In this document: piece after piece, positions 36,148 through 45,386 of the stretch
Layout of the letters: each line of letters begins with the position of its first letter
Numbering within the stretch: position 1 is the stretch's first letter
DNA from: DATMNR01 sp963702765
GTDB lineage: Bacteria; Chloroflexota; Ktedonobacteria; Ktedonobacterales; Ktedonobacteraceae
Assembly: GCA_963702765.1 (NCBI GenBank)
Contig: CAVPEB010000071.1
Span: 5,183 to 69,182, forward strand
Length of the DNA stretch: 64,000 bases
Direction: 5' to 3'
Notes under the pieces: model-generated
What the model saw: only the letters and a program-made list of their open reading frames with translations
Told to the model about the DNA's origin: nothing
The model's database searches: none
Made by a program: the position numbers and the translations under genes

Positions 36148-38166
36148 GTGATCAACTGCGCTTATGATATCTTACAACGACTCTTTCACCTGCGGCGCGT
36201 CGGAGGACACTTCGAGACGCCACGCTACTTACTGAAATGGCTGTTCATCAGTTCTCTGATCGGTCTGGTGGCTGAAATCGGAGCGATCGTGTTCACTCTG
36301 GCTATCAAATTGGCGACGCAGTTCTTCCTGGGAAGACTTGTTGGGTATCTGCCTCCTGACCTCTCTGGAGAGGGAATCGAGAGTGTAATGTCTCTGTGGG
36401 CTGCGAACTGACCGTGGCTCCTCCCTGTCGTCACGATGGTGGGAGGGTTGCTCTCGGGCATCATAGTGTTCTCGCTGGCTCCGGAAGCTGAAGGGCACGG
36501 TACCGATGCAGCGATCGCGGCCTTTCACCAGGGCAAGCCCATTCGCGCACGCATCCCGCTGGTCAAGTTAGTGGCCTCCGCTATCACCATTGGCTCTGGT
36601 GGCTCAGCGGGTCGTGAAGGCCCCTCAGCGCAGATCAGCGCTGGCTTTGGTTCACTACTGGGAAACCTGCTGCACCTGGATACTCAGGATCGGCGCATGA
36701 GATCGCCACTGGTATAGGTGCTGGGATAGGTGCTATCTTCCGGGCTCCTCTGGGTGGAGCGGTGCTCGCTGCCGAGATTTGTACAAGCAAGACCTGGAGG
36801 TAGAAGCACTGATTCCCGCGCTGATCGCCTCCATCATCGGCTACAGCGTGTTCGGAGCTATTTCGGTTGGAATCCTTTTTCGCTGTCCTGAAGTCTAGCC
36901 TTTACCTCACCTGTCTAACTGCTCTACTACATCCTGATCGGGCTCTTATGTGGGCTGATCGGGCTTGTTGTACGCTCGCGGGTTCTATGGTCTCACCCAT
37001 AGGTTCCATCAGCTGCCGCTACCCAAGTGGATCAAGCCTGTTATAGGAGGACTGTGCGTGGGTTTGATCGGCCTGGTGCTACCTGAGGCACTGGGTATGG
37101 GCTATGGCTGGGTGCAGGTGAGTATGAGCAGACTCTACTCTCGATCCCGCTGTGGGTGATCCTGCTGCTGCCGTTGTCAAGATCTTGACCACCGGTTTCT
37201 AGATTGGATAGGGTGGGTCAGGAGGTATCTTTGGACAGGGCATGGTAATTGGGGATATGGTAGGGGCGATCGTCTGGCGGCTGAGTTATTATGTGCTGCT
37301 GGGAGTTCTAGACACTATGGCGCTGTTAGTAATAGTAGGCATGATGGCGCTCTTAGGGGGCATAGCGCAAGCGCTGCTTGCGGTGATGCTGATGGTGGCG
37401 GAGATGACGGGTAACCTGTCTCTGCTTGCGCTAGCTATGCTAGCGGTGGGTATCTCTGTCATCATGGTTGGGGAGAAGACGATCTACACGAGCTAGGTAG
37501 ACTGAGCGCGGACTAGCTTGCGCACTGGTTGCAATTCTCTTTCTCGCTGCTTTAGACGCTCACTGAGCGCTAGGCGATGACGCTACTCGCGCTGAATTTC
37601 TCGGCAGCAAAACGCTAGCGGAGGCGGAGATGTTGCTCGCTGAACGCACTATCAGTGGAGCGCTGGTCCTAGATGACAATGGAGGTCTCCTTGGTGTGCT
37701 GACGCTCGCTGATATCGAGCGCATACCGACGGCTTCGGGAGGAGAGTGCCGCATAGAGGGAGCGATAAATCGCGAGATGCTCCTCGTGCAGCTTGATAAG
37801 ATGCTCGATGTGGCGCTGGAGCAACTGACCAGCTATCGTGTCGGTTGGATGCCAGTGATGGAAATTGAGACGGCACTCGGTGGCAGACGGGTTGTCGGGC
37901 GCGTTCTGCGCTCGAATAACAAGGGTTTATCGCGAGGCACTAGCTAGAGGTTCGCGCTGCATGCGTGGCATGGTGGAGGGAACGGTGATGGTCGAATCTT
38001 GATCGAATCGGGTATGCTGCTAGCTGGCTGTCTCTTGCGAGAGGCAAAGCTATCGTCTGAGTGCCTGGTCGTCTCGATAAGACGAAAGATGCAGATGCTC
38101 TTCCCGCGCGGCAGCACAGTTATTGAAACAGGGGATGTCGTGACGTTCTGTGAGCTAGATCGGTAA
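36148..38166 (+). pseudogene. CLC chloride channel with CBS and TrkA_C domains, heavily decayed
   Basis: Pieces in different frames line up in the order of a CLC-CBS-TrkA_C fusion: YLLKWLFISSLIGLVAEIGAIVFTLAI (first helix), an in-frame TGA at 36409, GGSAGREGPSAQISAGFGSLLG (the GREGP selectivity motif), and RFHQLPLPKWIKPVIGGLCVGLIGL. ALLGGIAQALLAVMLMVAEMTGN comes next, then a CBS half (ISGALVLDDNGGLLGVLTLADIERI) and a TrkA_C end (LLREAKLSSECLVVSIRR...PRGSTVIETGDVVTF) to TAA 38164. At least six breaks. GREGP points to Cl- rather than a fluoride-specific CLC. Confidence 0.75.
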
Positions 38167-38601
38167 GGAGCGCTTGCATGAGTAACTGGCACAAAGAGAG
38201 GAGCACATGCAGTTTGCTCTGCTAGACTAGATGATCGTAAAGATGGGTGCATTATATGTAGATCTGGAGGTGAACATCTACCTCTTTAGAAGAGGGATAT
38301 ATGTATAGCTGTATAATAATTCCGCTGGATCTGCAACAGGTGGAGACAATCTCTGCGTGGTCTGACCGCAGGGTTGCTGGGTTTGTGTGCTTTTGTCAGG
38401 TCTGTGTGCTGCTCTGGCGGTTCTGGTAGCACTCTTCGGCGCGTTCATACTGCTATACGGCACGGTCTCTTTGCGGTCTGGCTGGTGCTTTGGGCACTAG
38501 TCTCTTCTGAAAGAAGAACGGAGGAACAAGATGCTCCTCCTATCCTTTGATTTCAGTGGGTGTACGGTAAACCATTGACATCGGAAGCGATCTCTGGTAG
38601 A
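38167..38601. other. Decayed sequence, possible membrane-protein scar
   Basis: Around 38390-38490, combined frames read LAVLVALFGAFILLYGTVSLRSGW, reminiscent of HdeD/DUF308 membrane helices, but too short and broken to name. No intact gene. Confidence 0.25.
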
Positions 38602-38627
38602 ATAATAACTGACTGGTCAGTTATTAT
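38602..38627. promoter_or_regulatory. 26-bp perfect palindrome, TetR-type operator
   Basis: ATAATAACTGAC-TG-GTCAGTTATTAT: 12-base arms with a 2-base centre, typical of TetR-family operators (ACTGACTGGTCAGT core). It lies 53 bases before the DUF4336 gene start. Confidence 0.65.
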
Positions 38628-38679
38628 AGTAATGTCTCATGCAGTTGCTGGGTTCTTGGCAGCAGAGTGGAGAGCTGTC

Positions 38680-39393
38680 ATGAGTGTTTTCATGCTAGAT
38701 ATACAAGCTTTTGCTATAAACGTCTGGATAGTAGACGGCTCACGCGTTCGCGACATGGGCGTCATGTTTAAGACTCGCATGACCATAGTGAAGCTCTCTG
38801 ACGGGTCATTATGGGTGGATTACTCTGTGACTGTGCTGTTAGAGACGCTCAAAGGCATCACCGAAATGGGGCTGGTGCGCTATCTTGTCGCTGCGACTCT
38901 CAGGCACGTCTGGCGGCTGGAAGGGTGGCACACGCTCTTTCCCGAAGCAGAGCTCTGGGCATCACGTCTCACACCGTTCACGTTGAAGAAGAGGCACCTG
39001 CTTCTCAGCGGCACACTCGGGGACACGCTGAATCCAGGCTGGGCCGATGACCTCGACCAACTTGCCTTCAAGGGCAGCTCCCTCATCGAGGAAGTCCTGT
39101 TCTTGCATCGAGCGTCGCGCACGCTTATCCTGGATGATCTCATCCAGGTATATCTGAGGGTGAAGGGGAAGCTCATGCGCAATGCGCTTTTCAAACTAGA
39201 GGGCGTTGCCGCTCCGCAGGGAGGCGTTGGCCTCGACATCAGGTTGTCTTTCACTCAGCGAGATCTCGCGCGACGATCGCTTGAAAAGCTGCTTTTGTGG
39301 GACTTCGATAAGCTCATCATCGCTCATGGGGTCTACATCGAGAAAGATGCAAAGCAATTCGTAGAACACGCCTTTCACTGGCTCAGGCGCTGA
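38680..39393 (+). CDS. DUF4336 (metallo-beta-lactamase-fold-like) protein
   Basis: 237 residues of the DUF4336 group, related to metallo-hydrolases: NVWIVDGSRVRDMGVMFKTRMTIVKLSDGSLWVD, YLVAATLRHVWRLEGWHTLFPEAELWAS, a central LASRLTPF...LSGTLGD segment, SSLIEEVLFLHRASRTLILDDLIQV, and a FDKLIIAHG end. GGAGAG precedes ATG 38680. It is one of few intact genes in the decayed zone, although several positions look off-consensus (RHV where PRH is usual). A perfect palindromic operator lies just upstream, so it is likely TetR-controlled. Confidence 0.72.
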   Translation: MSVFMLDIQAFAINVWIVDGSRVRDMGVMFKTRMTIVKLSDGSLWVDYSVTVLLETLKGITEMGLVRYLVAATLRHVWRLEGWHTLFPEAELWASRLTPFTLKKRHLLLSGTLGDTLNPGWADDLDQLAFKGSSLIEEVLFLHRASRTLILDDLIQVYLRVKGKLMRNALFKLEGVAAPQGGVGLDIRLSFTQRDLARRSLEKLLLWDFDKLIIAHGVYIEKDAKQFVEHAFHWLRR

Positions 39394-39539
39394 TACCCAG
39401 AAAGTATCCTTGAACAGTGTCACACCCCTGCTAGCTTTGACATAGAAGTGATTCGCAGTTGTAATGCTAGGCTTCTCGGTCAAACCTGACGAGGTGTTTT
39501 ATGAAGCTGCTGAGTATCTGGTAGCAGAGAGAAGCTATC

Positions 39540-39876
39540 ATGCGTATGTTGATTTCTGGTGGCGGCGTTGCTGGGTTGACATTGGCTTACTGGTTGCACC
39601 GCTACGGCTTTGAGCTGGTTGTCATCGAGAAGACGCCGCAGGTGGAGATCAGCGTTGGACGCTGCTATATACGTGCTTTGCTCAGGCGCCTGCCTCCTGA
39701 AGAGGCTGAGTCGAAGGTCATCGCGTACGCGAGGCAGCACTCACCTGATCCGCTACCTCCTTGGTTTGTTGGGCTACTGCACTGATGGGACGGATGAGGA
39801 TTTGCGTGCATTGGCTCGCTTGGGAATTGTGGTGGCCTTTGAACCGATTACGTCTATGAAGTCCGGGCAGGAATAA
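39540..39876 (+). pseudogene. N-terminal scrap of an FAD monooxygenase plus unknown tail
   Basis: MRMLISGGGVAGLTLAYWLHRYGFELVVIEKTP is the dinucleotide-binding start of a flavin monooxygenase like the gene at 8548. Right after it the sequence changes to unrelated text (RRLPPEEAESKVIAYARQ), and a shifted frame (TDEDLRALARLGIVVAFEPIT) ends at TAA 39874. It looks like a deletion junction joining two gene remnants. Confidence 0.6.
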
Positions 39877-39896
39877 GCCCGCAGGAGCGCGCATCA

Positions 39897-40578
39897 TGTC
39901 ACATCCACTTCTACAAGCTCAAGACCTCTACAAGTCGTACGGGCGCCATAAGGTGCTGAGAGGCGCAGCTTTGCAATCGCCCCCAGCACACTCATAGGTA
40001 TCGTCGGCGAGAACGGCGCGGGAAAATCCACTCTGCTGCGCATTCTCGCGGGCGATGTGCGACCGAGCTGCGGCAAGGTGCTGCGCAGCGGCGCGATGGG
40101 ATATTGTACCCAGCAGGTCATCCTGAACGATACTCTGAGCGTAAACCAGCACCTCGACTACTTCCGCGCCGCGTACAACATCAGGAGCTTGCGGCGAGCC
40201 GACGAACTCATCGAGCTGCTCGGCTATAAACACTACCGCTCCGAACTCGTCGGTCACCTGAGCGGTGGCACAAAACAGAAACTCAATCTGACGCTGGCGC
40301 TCATGCACCGGCCGCGTTTGCTGCTCCTGGACGAACCCTATCAGGGATTCTATTGGGAGACCTACCAGTGCTTCTGGGAGCTTGTCACCGAACTGCGGCA
40401 GGATGGCTGCGCGGTGCTGGTCATCTCGCACCTGTTTTTCGAGCAGCAGCGTTTTGATGTCCTCTATCGCTTGCGGGAGGGTAGGTGCACATACAAGATT
40501 GGTGGCTCAACAGAGGGAAAGCCTTTACGGCGGAAAGGAGAAGTGACATGCGTGCTTCACTGGTGTATCGATACCTGA
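39897..40578 (+). pseudogene. ABC transporter ATPase, frameshifted before Walker A
   Basis: MSHPLLQAQDLYKSYGRHKVLRGA reads from ATG 39897. One base is missing at about 39968. The other frame then gives IGIVGENGAGKSTLLRILAGD (Walker A), LSGGTKQKLNLTLALMHRP (signature) and LLLLDEPYQGF (Walker B; the usual Asp after QGF is Tyr). The 3' end overlaps the permease start by 31 bases. Confidence 0.78.
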
Positions 40579-41333
40579 CCGCGATATGGTACGCGTTGTC
40601 CGAGCAGACGCGCAATCGCACGGCGCTCCTGCTGCTCGTGATCTTCGTTCCCACCTGGGACTACCTGTTCTGGATGGTGGTTCCCGATGCTCCGCTCAGC
40701 TTCCTGTTCCGCACCACCAATCAGTTTATTCAGGTCAACGGGCGCGAACTGACGCTCTCGGCTTTGGGTCTGAACTCAATGACGCTCATCGTGCGGCTGC
40801 ATGCTTTTCGTATCGCCCCGCAGGAACACGCAATTTGACCATCGTCTGTGCAGTGTGGCTACCAACAGTCGCTGCTATTCTTGCCAAGTTGACCGCATTA
40901 GTGGCTATCGCTTTCGCGGTAGCCTGCTATACCGGCGTGGTGCTATGGGTCTTCTGGCGACCATTTTCGCTGCCGCTGGTCTGGCTTGGTTTCTTCTGTG
41001 CCGCCTTGAGCTATGGAGCGTTGGGGGTGTTGCTGGGGGTGCTGGTGCGTGGCGAACTCGAGGGCTTCTTCCTCATCATCATGGTCAGCCTCATCGATAC
41101 GTCCCGCAGAACTCGCTTGGCAATCCTGTTGCCAACCAGGACTTTCTGAGGTGGTTTCCCACTTTTGCACCGATGCAGCTGCAGTGGCTGGCGCGTTCAG
41201 CCAGCACGTTCCCTGGCGCTACCTGCTCACTTCGTTGGCGTGGCCGATTGGCTTCGCGCTGCTCGGCATGGTCACCTTCTGGTGGAAGACACGCGCCTGG
41301 AGCGTCCATACAGCGCCTCTCTCCGCCGAATAG
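40548..41333 (+). pseudogene. ABC-2 permease partner, frameshifted
   Basis: First frame: MRASLVYRYLTAIWYALSEQTRNRTALLLLVIFVPTWDYLFWMVV to about 40835. The second frame has LTIVCAVWLPTVAAILAKLTALVAIAFAVACYTGVVLWVF and LGFFCAALSYGALGVLLGVLVRGELEGFFLIIMVSLID. A third frame has the final WRYLLTSLAWPIGFALLGMVTFWW to TAG 41331. At least three lesions. With the preceding ATPase it formed one exporter, probably regulated by the TetR gene 130 bases downstream. Confidence 0.72.
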
Positions 41334-41463
41334 AAGGCAGATGTTGTGGAGGGTATCGCGAGTAAAAATGTGTAGCGTGAAGCGTCGAGGAGTTGTTGAA
41401 CGCTTGCAACACACATGGGTATCTGAGAGAATAGGTCAAACACTATAAACACTTGGAGGTTGT

Positions 41464-42069
41464 ATGTCTCCCCGGCCCGATGTGAGTGAAGAACGGAGAA
41501 ATCAGATCTGGAAGCCGCCATGGCGGTATTCGCGGCAGGGTTTTGAAGAGGCCCGCATGGACGATATCGCCCAGGAGGTCGGCCTCTCGAAGGGAGCACT
41601 CTACCTCTACTTCAAGAGCAAGGACGCTATTATCTCGGCTATCTTGCAGTTCTTCTTCTCCCGCGCGATGAAGAAGCTGCAGGGTTTTCTGGAGAGTGAA
41701 GAGCCGCCATCGGTGCGCGAACAGCTCCTGCGGCTCAATCGGTACTACGTGGGCGAAATGAAGTGGATGGTGTCCATGCTTCCGATTAGTTTTCAGTTCT
41801 ACGCGGTCGCCGCACGCGAAAAGACTGTGCGCCAGGTCCTCAAGCGCTACTTCAAAGACTACCGCCAGGTCCTGACCGCTCTCATCCAGTGCGGCATCGA
41901 CCGCGGTGAATTCAGGCCCATGCAGGCCGAGGATGTGGCGATCGCCATCACCGCACTCTACGAGGGCCTTGCACTGCTCTGGATGGTGGACCCGGATGCA
42001 ACAACGTGGGAGCAGACCGGAGAGCGTTCGCTCCTGCTGCTGCTTGACGGGCTGGCAGTTCCCCGCTGA
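41464..42069 (+). CDS. TetR/AcrR-family regulator with altered first helix
   Basis: 201-residue repressor. The HTH is EEARMDDIAQEVGLSKGALYLYFKSKDAIISAIL, followed by a full ligand-binding domain. GGAGG precedes ATG 41464. The first helix reads QIWKPPWRYSRQGF where relatives have QILEAAMAVFARQGF. That is what one lost base followed by two more lost bases would give: a compensated frameshift that keeps the protein open but damages helix 1. It is a candidate regulator of the palindrome at 38602. Whether it still folds is uncertain. Confidence 0.75.
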   Translation: MSPRPDVSEERRNQIWKPPWRYSRQGFEEARMDDIAQEVGLSKGALYLYFKSKDAIISAILQFFFSRAMKKLQGFLESEEPPSVREQLLRLNRYYVGEMKWMVSMLPISFQFYAVAAREKTVRQVLKRYFKDYRQVLTALIQCGIDRGEFRPMQAEDVAIAITALYEGLALLWMVDPDATTWEQTGERSLLLLLDGLAVPR

Positions 42070-42198
42070 TCGTCTCCCGTGAGGGGACGCATCTGTGTTG
42101 AGCTCGGTGCATGAAATCGTGAGGGCAGCCTCCAGATCTGTTGAGACAGGCGTGTGTCTGTGTTGGAGCTGCCAGGGATAAGGAAAGGAGGAGATGGT

Positions 42199-42674
42199 AT
42201 GTCGCTCGCTCAACGCCGTCCCTACGGCATCTACCGGCTGTTGGGCAATGCGCAGGCTAGTTCTAGCGGCTGCATCTTTTATGGCTCCTCGGACATCGCG
42301 TGGTGCAGATTACCCATCGTGGTCGCAAGAGCGGATTGCTCCGCAGGACCATTCTGGAAGTATTGAGCTATGACCCACAGACCCATGAGGTACTTGTCGT
42401 GTCCGGGTGGGAGGGGAAAACGGATTGGTATCGCAACATCGAGCGTGCGCCAGCGCTGGAAGTGCACGTTGGACGGGTGCATTACAGACCAGTCCAGGAG
42501 TTCCTCTCGTTGCAAGAAACAGCCCAGCTGATCCTCACGCTATTTCGCCAGCACCCGCGCGAGGTCCGCTTCGTTGGGCCACTTCTGGGGATCGATCCTG
42601 ATGCCGAGGACGCTGCCCTGCTTGCACGACTGGAAGCCTTCTTTCGGGGAGTACGTTTCCTCCCTGCCACATAG
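42199..42674 (+). pseudogene. Deazaflavin (F420)-dependent nitroreductase-like protein, frameshifted
   Basis: AGGAGG leads ATG 42199 and MSLAQRRPYGIYRLLGNA. Near 42290 the frame slips, then LGHRVVQITHRGRKSGLLRRTILEVLSYD, VVSGWEGKTDWYRNIERAP and HVGRVHYRP follow, the core of the DDN/nitroreductase (F420-binding split-barrel) family. The second part is complete and could start from an internal Met at 42300. Confidence 0.72.
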
Positions 42675-42681
42675 CAGGAGG

Positions 42682-42945
42682 ATGATGAGTGGGTTCAGAA
42701 GCTTGAGAGACGATGAGATCGAGGTCTATCGCCGCCCTTACCTGGAACCGGGCGAGTCGGGCCATCCGACACTCACCTGGCCGCGGAGATCCCCATCAAG
42801 GGAGAACACGTCGGTGTCGCGCACATTGTCGAGAACTACGCGCTGGTTTGCAGGAGGCGAGCTACCAAAGCATTTCATCAGCTCCGACCCTGGCCCGATA
42901 TTGACGGGCGCGCAACGGGAGTTCTGCCGCTCTTGGTCACACTGA
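42682..42945 (+). pseudogene. C-terminal remnant of a haloalkane dehalogenase
   Basis: DDEIEVYRRPYLEPGESGHPTLTWPR resembles the cap/C-terminal region of haloalkane dehalogenases (alpha/beta hydrolases). Frameshifted pieces continue with IPIKGEHVGVAHIVENYALVLQEA and HFISSDPGPILTGAQREFCRSW. The N-terminal half with the nucleophile is absent. Confidence 0.6.
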
Positions 42946-43443
42946 CCATACCCAAAATTCAAGACACATAAGGCAACGTTATGAGTATTTCATCGACCCA
43001 CATCTCTTTCCAGATTGCTCTTCACCACTGGAGCCATCTTCAGAGCAACAAGCTCTTTCACTCCTGATTGTCTTTTTTACTGAGATCACTCTACAGAATG
43101 AGAACACTACTTAATGCTTTGGGATCTGTGGAGATAGCCTGTACTGGTACTCCAGATCTCGCCAACCGGTACGGAGAGGTGGATGTACCGGAGATGTCGC
43201 ATTCAGCTGACCAATGCCATCAACAGATGAGGGTATCTACCGCAGCATCACCTATCCTACCATACCTTGCTTCACATGTCATATACTGCTAGAAAAGAGA
43301 AACCTTTTTCTGGGGAGTAAGAGAACTGGAGAACTGGGAAGCCTGATCAGCAACCGGAGGCCATCGTGTCTTGTGAGCGAGTGAGCCGATGCGCGCGATC
43401 GGTCACAAGGAAAATCGAACCGAAAGGAAAGGAAAGGCATTCG
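42946..43443. other. Intergenic, nothing identified
   Basis: About 500 bases within the decayed zone. No gene, RNA or repeat could be supported. Confidence 0.3.
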
Positions 43444-43713
43444 ATGGTTGACATTCCTCTGCTCATTTGCGACCTGGTTCTCTTCCTGCTCATAGCGCTC
43501 GTGGTCAACCTGCTCAGCGAAAAGTTGAGGGTTCCCTACACACTGGGACTGGTTATTGTGAGCCTGGGCAGCGGTTTCGTCGGGCTAACGCCAGAAGCCC
43601 AACTCTCACCCGAGCTGGTGCTCTTCGTGTTCCTGCCGGCCTTGCTCTTTGAGGGGGCTGGCTCATCTGAAGAGAAAATTCGGGGTTTTACTTCTACCAT
43701 GCGTAGCATATAG
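43444..43713 (+). pseudogene. N-terminal fragment of a CPA1 Na+/H+ antiporter
   Basis: AAAGGAAAGG precedes ATG 43444. Two or three membrane helices read LVLFLLIALVVNLLSEKLRVPYTLGLVIVSLGSGFVGL and LVLFVFLPALLFEGA, the start of bacterial CPA1-type antiporters. After LLFEGA the frame turns into unrelated sequence and stops, so about 80 percent of the gene is missing. It marks the edge of the decayed zone, next to the ccm operon. Confidence 0.65.
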
Positions 43714-43756
43714 TACTGCGAAAGGATAAAAGCCGATAAGTAGGTGTACACTGTCG

Positions 43757-44224
43757 TTAATTTCGTTTCCGCATCTTATTATTCAAGGCAAAGGGCCAGC
43801 GCCAGATCAAGAGGAGAAGCATATTAAACAGGAGAACGACGATGGCAAAACTCAGCGGCGGCACCCCATGATCTACAAAAATTCCACGCAACAGCAGCGC
43901 AACTGGCCATGCTAGCAGCCATGCCACGGCAGTGCGTATAACCATGGATCGAGGTTGTGCCATAATCTTATGTCGAAATGCACCTACGAATGGAGAGACC
44001 AGAAACCAGCCAACAATAAAAGGCAATGCGGTGACGATGATCTGCGGGATAGCCGCAAATCCTGACGCTTCTCCATGCGAACTGCGCCCTAATGCGACAA
44101 AAATCAAAAAGCAGAGCAGATCACCGACTACGAGCAGAATTACTGCCCGTCTATATGGTATTTCCCGGGTAGGTTTGGCTTCTTTCTCTGTTACTGGCGC
44201 ATTTGTCTCTTCAGTAGTAGACAC
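43757..44224 (-). CDS. DUF3054 membrane protein at end of ccm operon
   Basis: About 155 residues with four membrane helices (near 30-48, 62-82, 100-118, 122-142), matching the DUF3054 family of unknown function. The loop GWFLVSPFVGAF is characteristic. GTG 44224 is chosen after AAAGGGGTGA; an ATG at 44290 is in frame but overlaps ccmD. It lies 13 bases after ccmD and is likely the last gene of the cytochrome c maturation operon. Confidence 0.72.
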   Translation of the reverse strand: MSTTEETNAPVTEKEAKPTREIPYRRAVILLVVGDLLCFLIFVALGRSSHGEASGFAAIPQIIVTALPFIVGWFLVSPFVGAFRHKIMAQPRSMVIRTAVAWLLAWPVALLLRGIFVDHGVPPLSFAIVVLLFNMLLLLIWRWPFALNNKMRKRN

Positions 44225-44237
44225 GATACTCACCCCT

Positions 44238-44396
44238 TTATATATTCTGTTTTTCCTGCTGCTCTCGCACCAGTTGCTCAACGGCTGCAAGTTCAGTGCG
44301 CACGCCGCGTATGCGCAGCATTAGTACGGCTAAGAAGGCAAACAAGGCAACCCACACGATTGCATAAGCAGCCACAAGATAACCAAATCCTTGCAT
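44238..44396 (-). CDS. ccmD: CcmD, small heme-exporter subunit
   Basis: 52 residues: one membrane helix (FGYLVAAYAIVWVALFAFLAVLML, residues 4-27) followed by a basic-acidic helix RIRGVRTELAAVEQLVREQQ. This is exactly the CcmD plan; CcmD bridges CcmC-held heme and CcmE in System I. GAGGAAA precedes ATG 44396. It lies between ccmC and the DUF3054 gene, the position expected of ccmD, and is too short for most gene finders. Confidence 0.8.
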   Translation of the reverse strand: MQGFGYLVAAYAIVWVALFAFLAVLMLRIRGVRTELAAVEQLVREQQEKQNI

Positions 44397-44468
44397 ATAT
44401 TTCCTCGCTTCTCTCGCCCATGATTATGAAATTTAACAAATGAAGTGGGATCTTGAATGCCAGCGAGA

Positions 44469-44514
44469 GCCGATGAATCGGCGATGTGCCCGATAAATCG
44501 GCACCTACGGAAAT
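44469..44514. repeat. Palindromic repeat pair between ccmD and ccmC
   Basis: GCCGATGAATCGGC (44469-44482) and GCCCGATAAATCGGC (44488-44502) are adjacent small hairpins. The unit then runs CACCTACGGAAATCC into the ccmC stop region, so the last residues of CcmC (TGFP) may come from it. Confidence 0.5.
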
Positions 44515-45302
44515 CCCGTTTCGTTTGTTAAAAGCCATTTCCAGGAGTCTACAATTTTTATTCTATGCTGGCGCGTAATTGTTGTGCTATTGCCTGCAGC
44601 TCTCTGCAACTGGTACAGTTGCAGCATCAAGAAACTATACAGTAATGTAAATGTCGTCAGAGCAACCATTAAAGTGAGCACTACCGAAGGTGGCAAAGCG
44701 CCCTGAACGCCAACCTGCGCGGTTGGATGCAGGGTACGCCACCAGTTCACAGACTCATAAATAATTGGTAAATCGATGACACCGATGATTGCCAGCACAG
44801 CTCCAGCACGAGCGCTGGCCGGTGTGCGCCCCATATAGTTACGCAGCATCAAATAGGCGATGTAGATGAACCAGAGGATCAGGGTTGTCGTCAGGCGAGC
44901 ATCCCAGGTCCACCAGGTGCCCCAGATGGTTTTACCCCAGATAGATCCGAGGATCAACGCCAGTGTAATGAAAAAAGCCCCAAGCTCGGCTGAAGCGCGA
45001 GCCACCCAATCCCAGCGATCATCTTTCTTCACAAGATAGACGATGCCAGCAAAAGCAACTATCACAAAACTTAGCATGCCTATCCATGCCGCAGGTACAT
45101 GAAAGTAAAAGATGCGCTGCGGATTTCCCTGGATCGCATCCATTGGCGCGTACAAAAAAATCATCCAGATTGAAACCATCATGCCTATCAATGAAAGCAA
45201 ACCTAGTATTAGGGATACAACTGGAAAAGGTGTATCTTGGCGAAACGAGCTACGCTTCGTTGCCTTTTGCTCACTAGCTGCTTCTTTTTTTACTAACGCC
45301 AT
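44505..45302 (-). CDS. ccmC: Cytochrome c maturation protein CcmC
   Basis: Inner-membrane heme-handling protein of System I that presents heme to CcmE. Six membrane helices; the hallmark tryptophan-rich periplasmic motif GTWWTWDARLT lies near residue 130, flanked by the conserved His residues in FYFHVPAAW and LHP. 265 residues with a 30-residue polar N-tail. It is part of the ccmABCD export module, followed by ccmD after a repeat-containing gap of about 110 bases. Confidence 0.93.
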   Translation of the reverse strand: MALVKKEAASEQKATKRSSFRQDTPFPVVSLILGLLSLIGMMVSIWMIFLYAPMDAIQGNPQRIFYFHVPAAWIGMLSFVIVAFAGIVYLVKKDDRWDWVARASAELGAFFITLALILGSIWGKTIWGTWWTWDARLTTTLILWFIYIAYLMLRNYMGRTPASARAGAVLAIIGVIDLPIIYESVNWWRTLHPTAQVGVQGALPPSVVLTLMVALTTFTLLYSFLMLQLYQLQRAAGNSTTITRQHRIKIVDSWKWLLTNETGFP

Positions 45303-45318
45303 AATATTGCTCCTACGA

Positions 45319-45340
45319 GGGCCGATAAATCGGCCCCTAC
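45319..45340. repeat. Palindromic repeat between ccmC and ccmB
   Basis: GGGCCGATAAATCGGCCC followed by CTAC: same family as the copies at 44469-44502. Confidence 0.5.
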
Positions 45341-45386
45341 AGATGGCCGGATAATGTTGTGAAGCACCATAATCAGGCTCAATAGA

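Noticed and set aside
36148..37500. CLC gene as the fluoride exporter served by the two riboswitches
   Set aside because: It is 13 kb away, heavily broken and carries the chloride-type GREGP motif.
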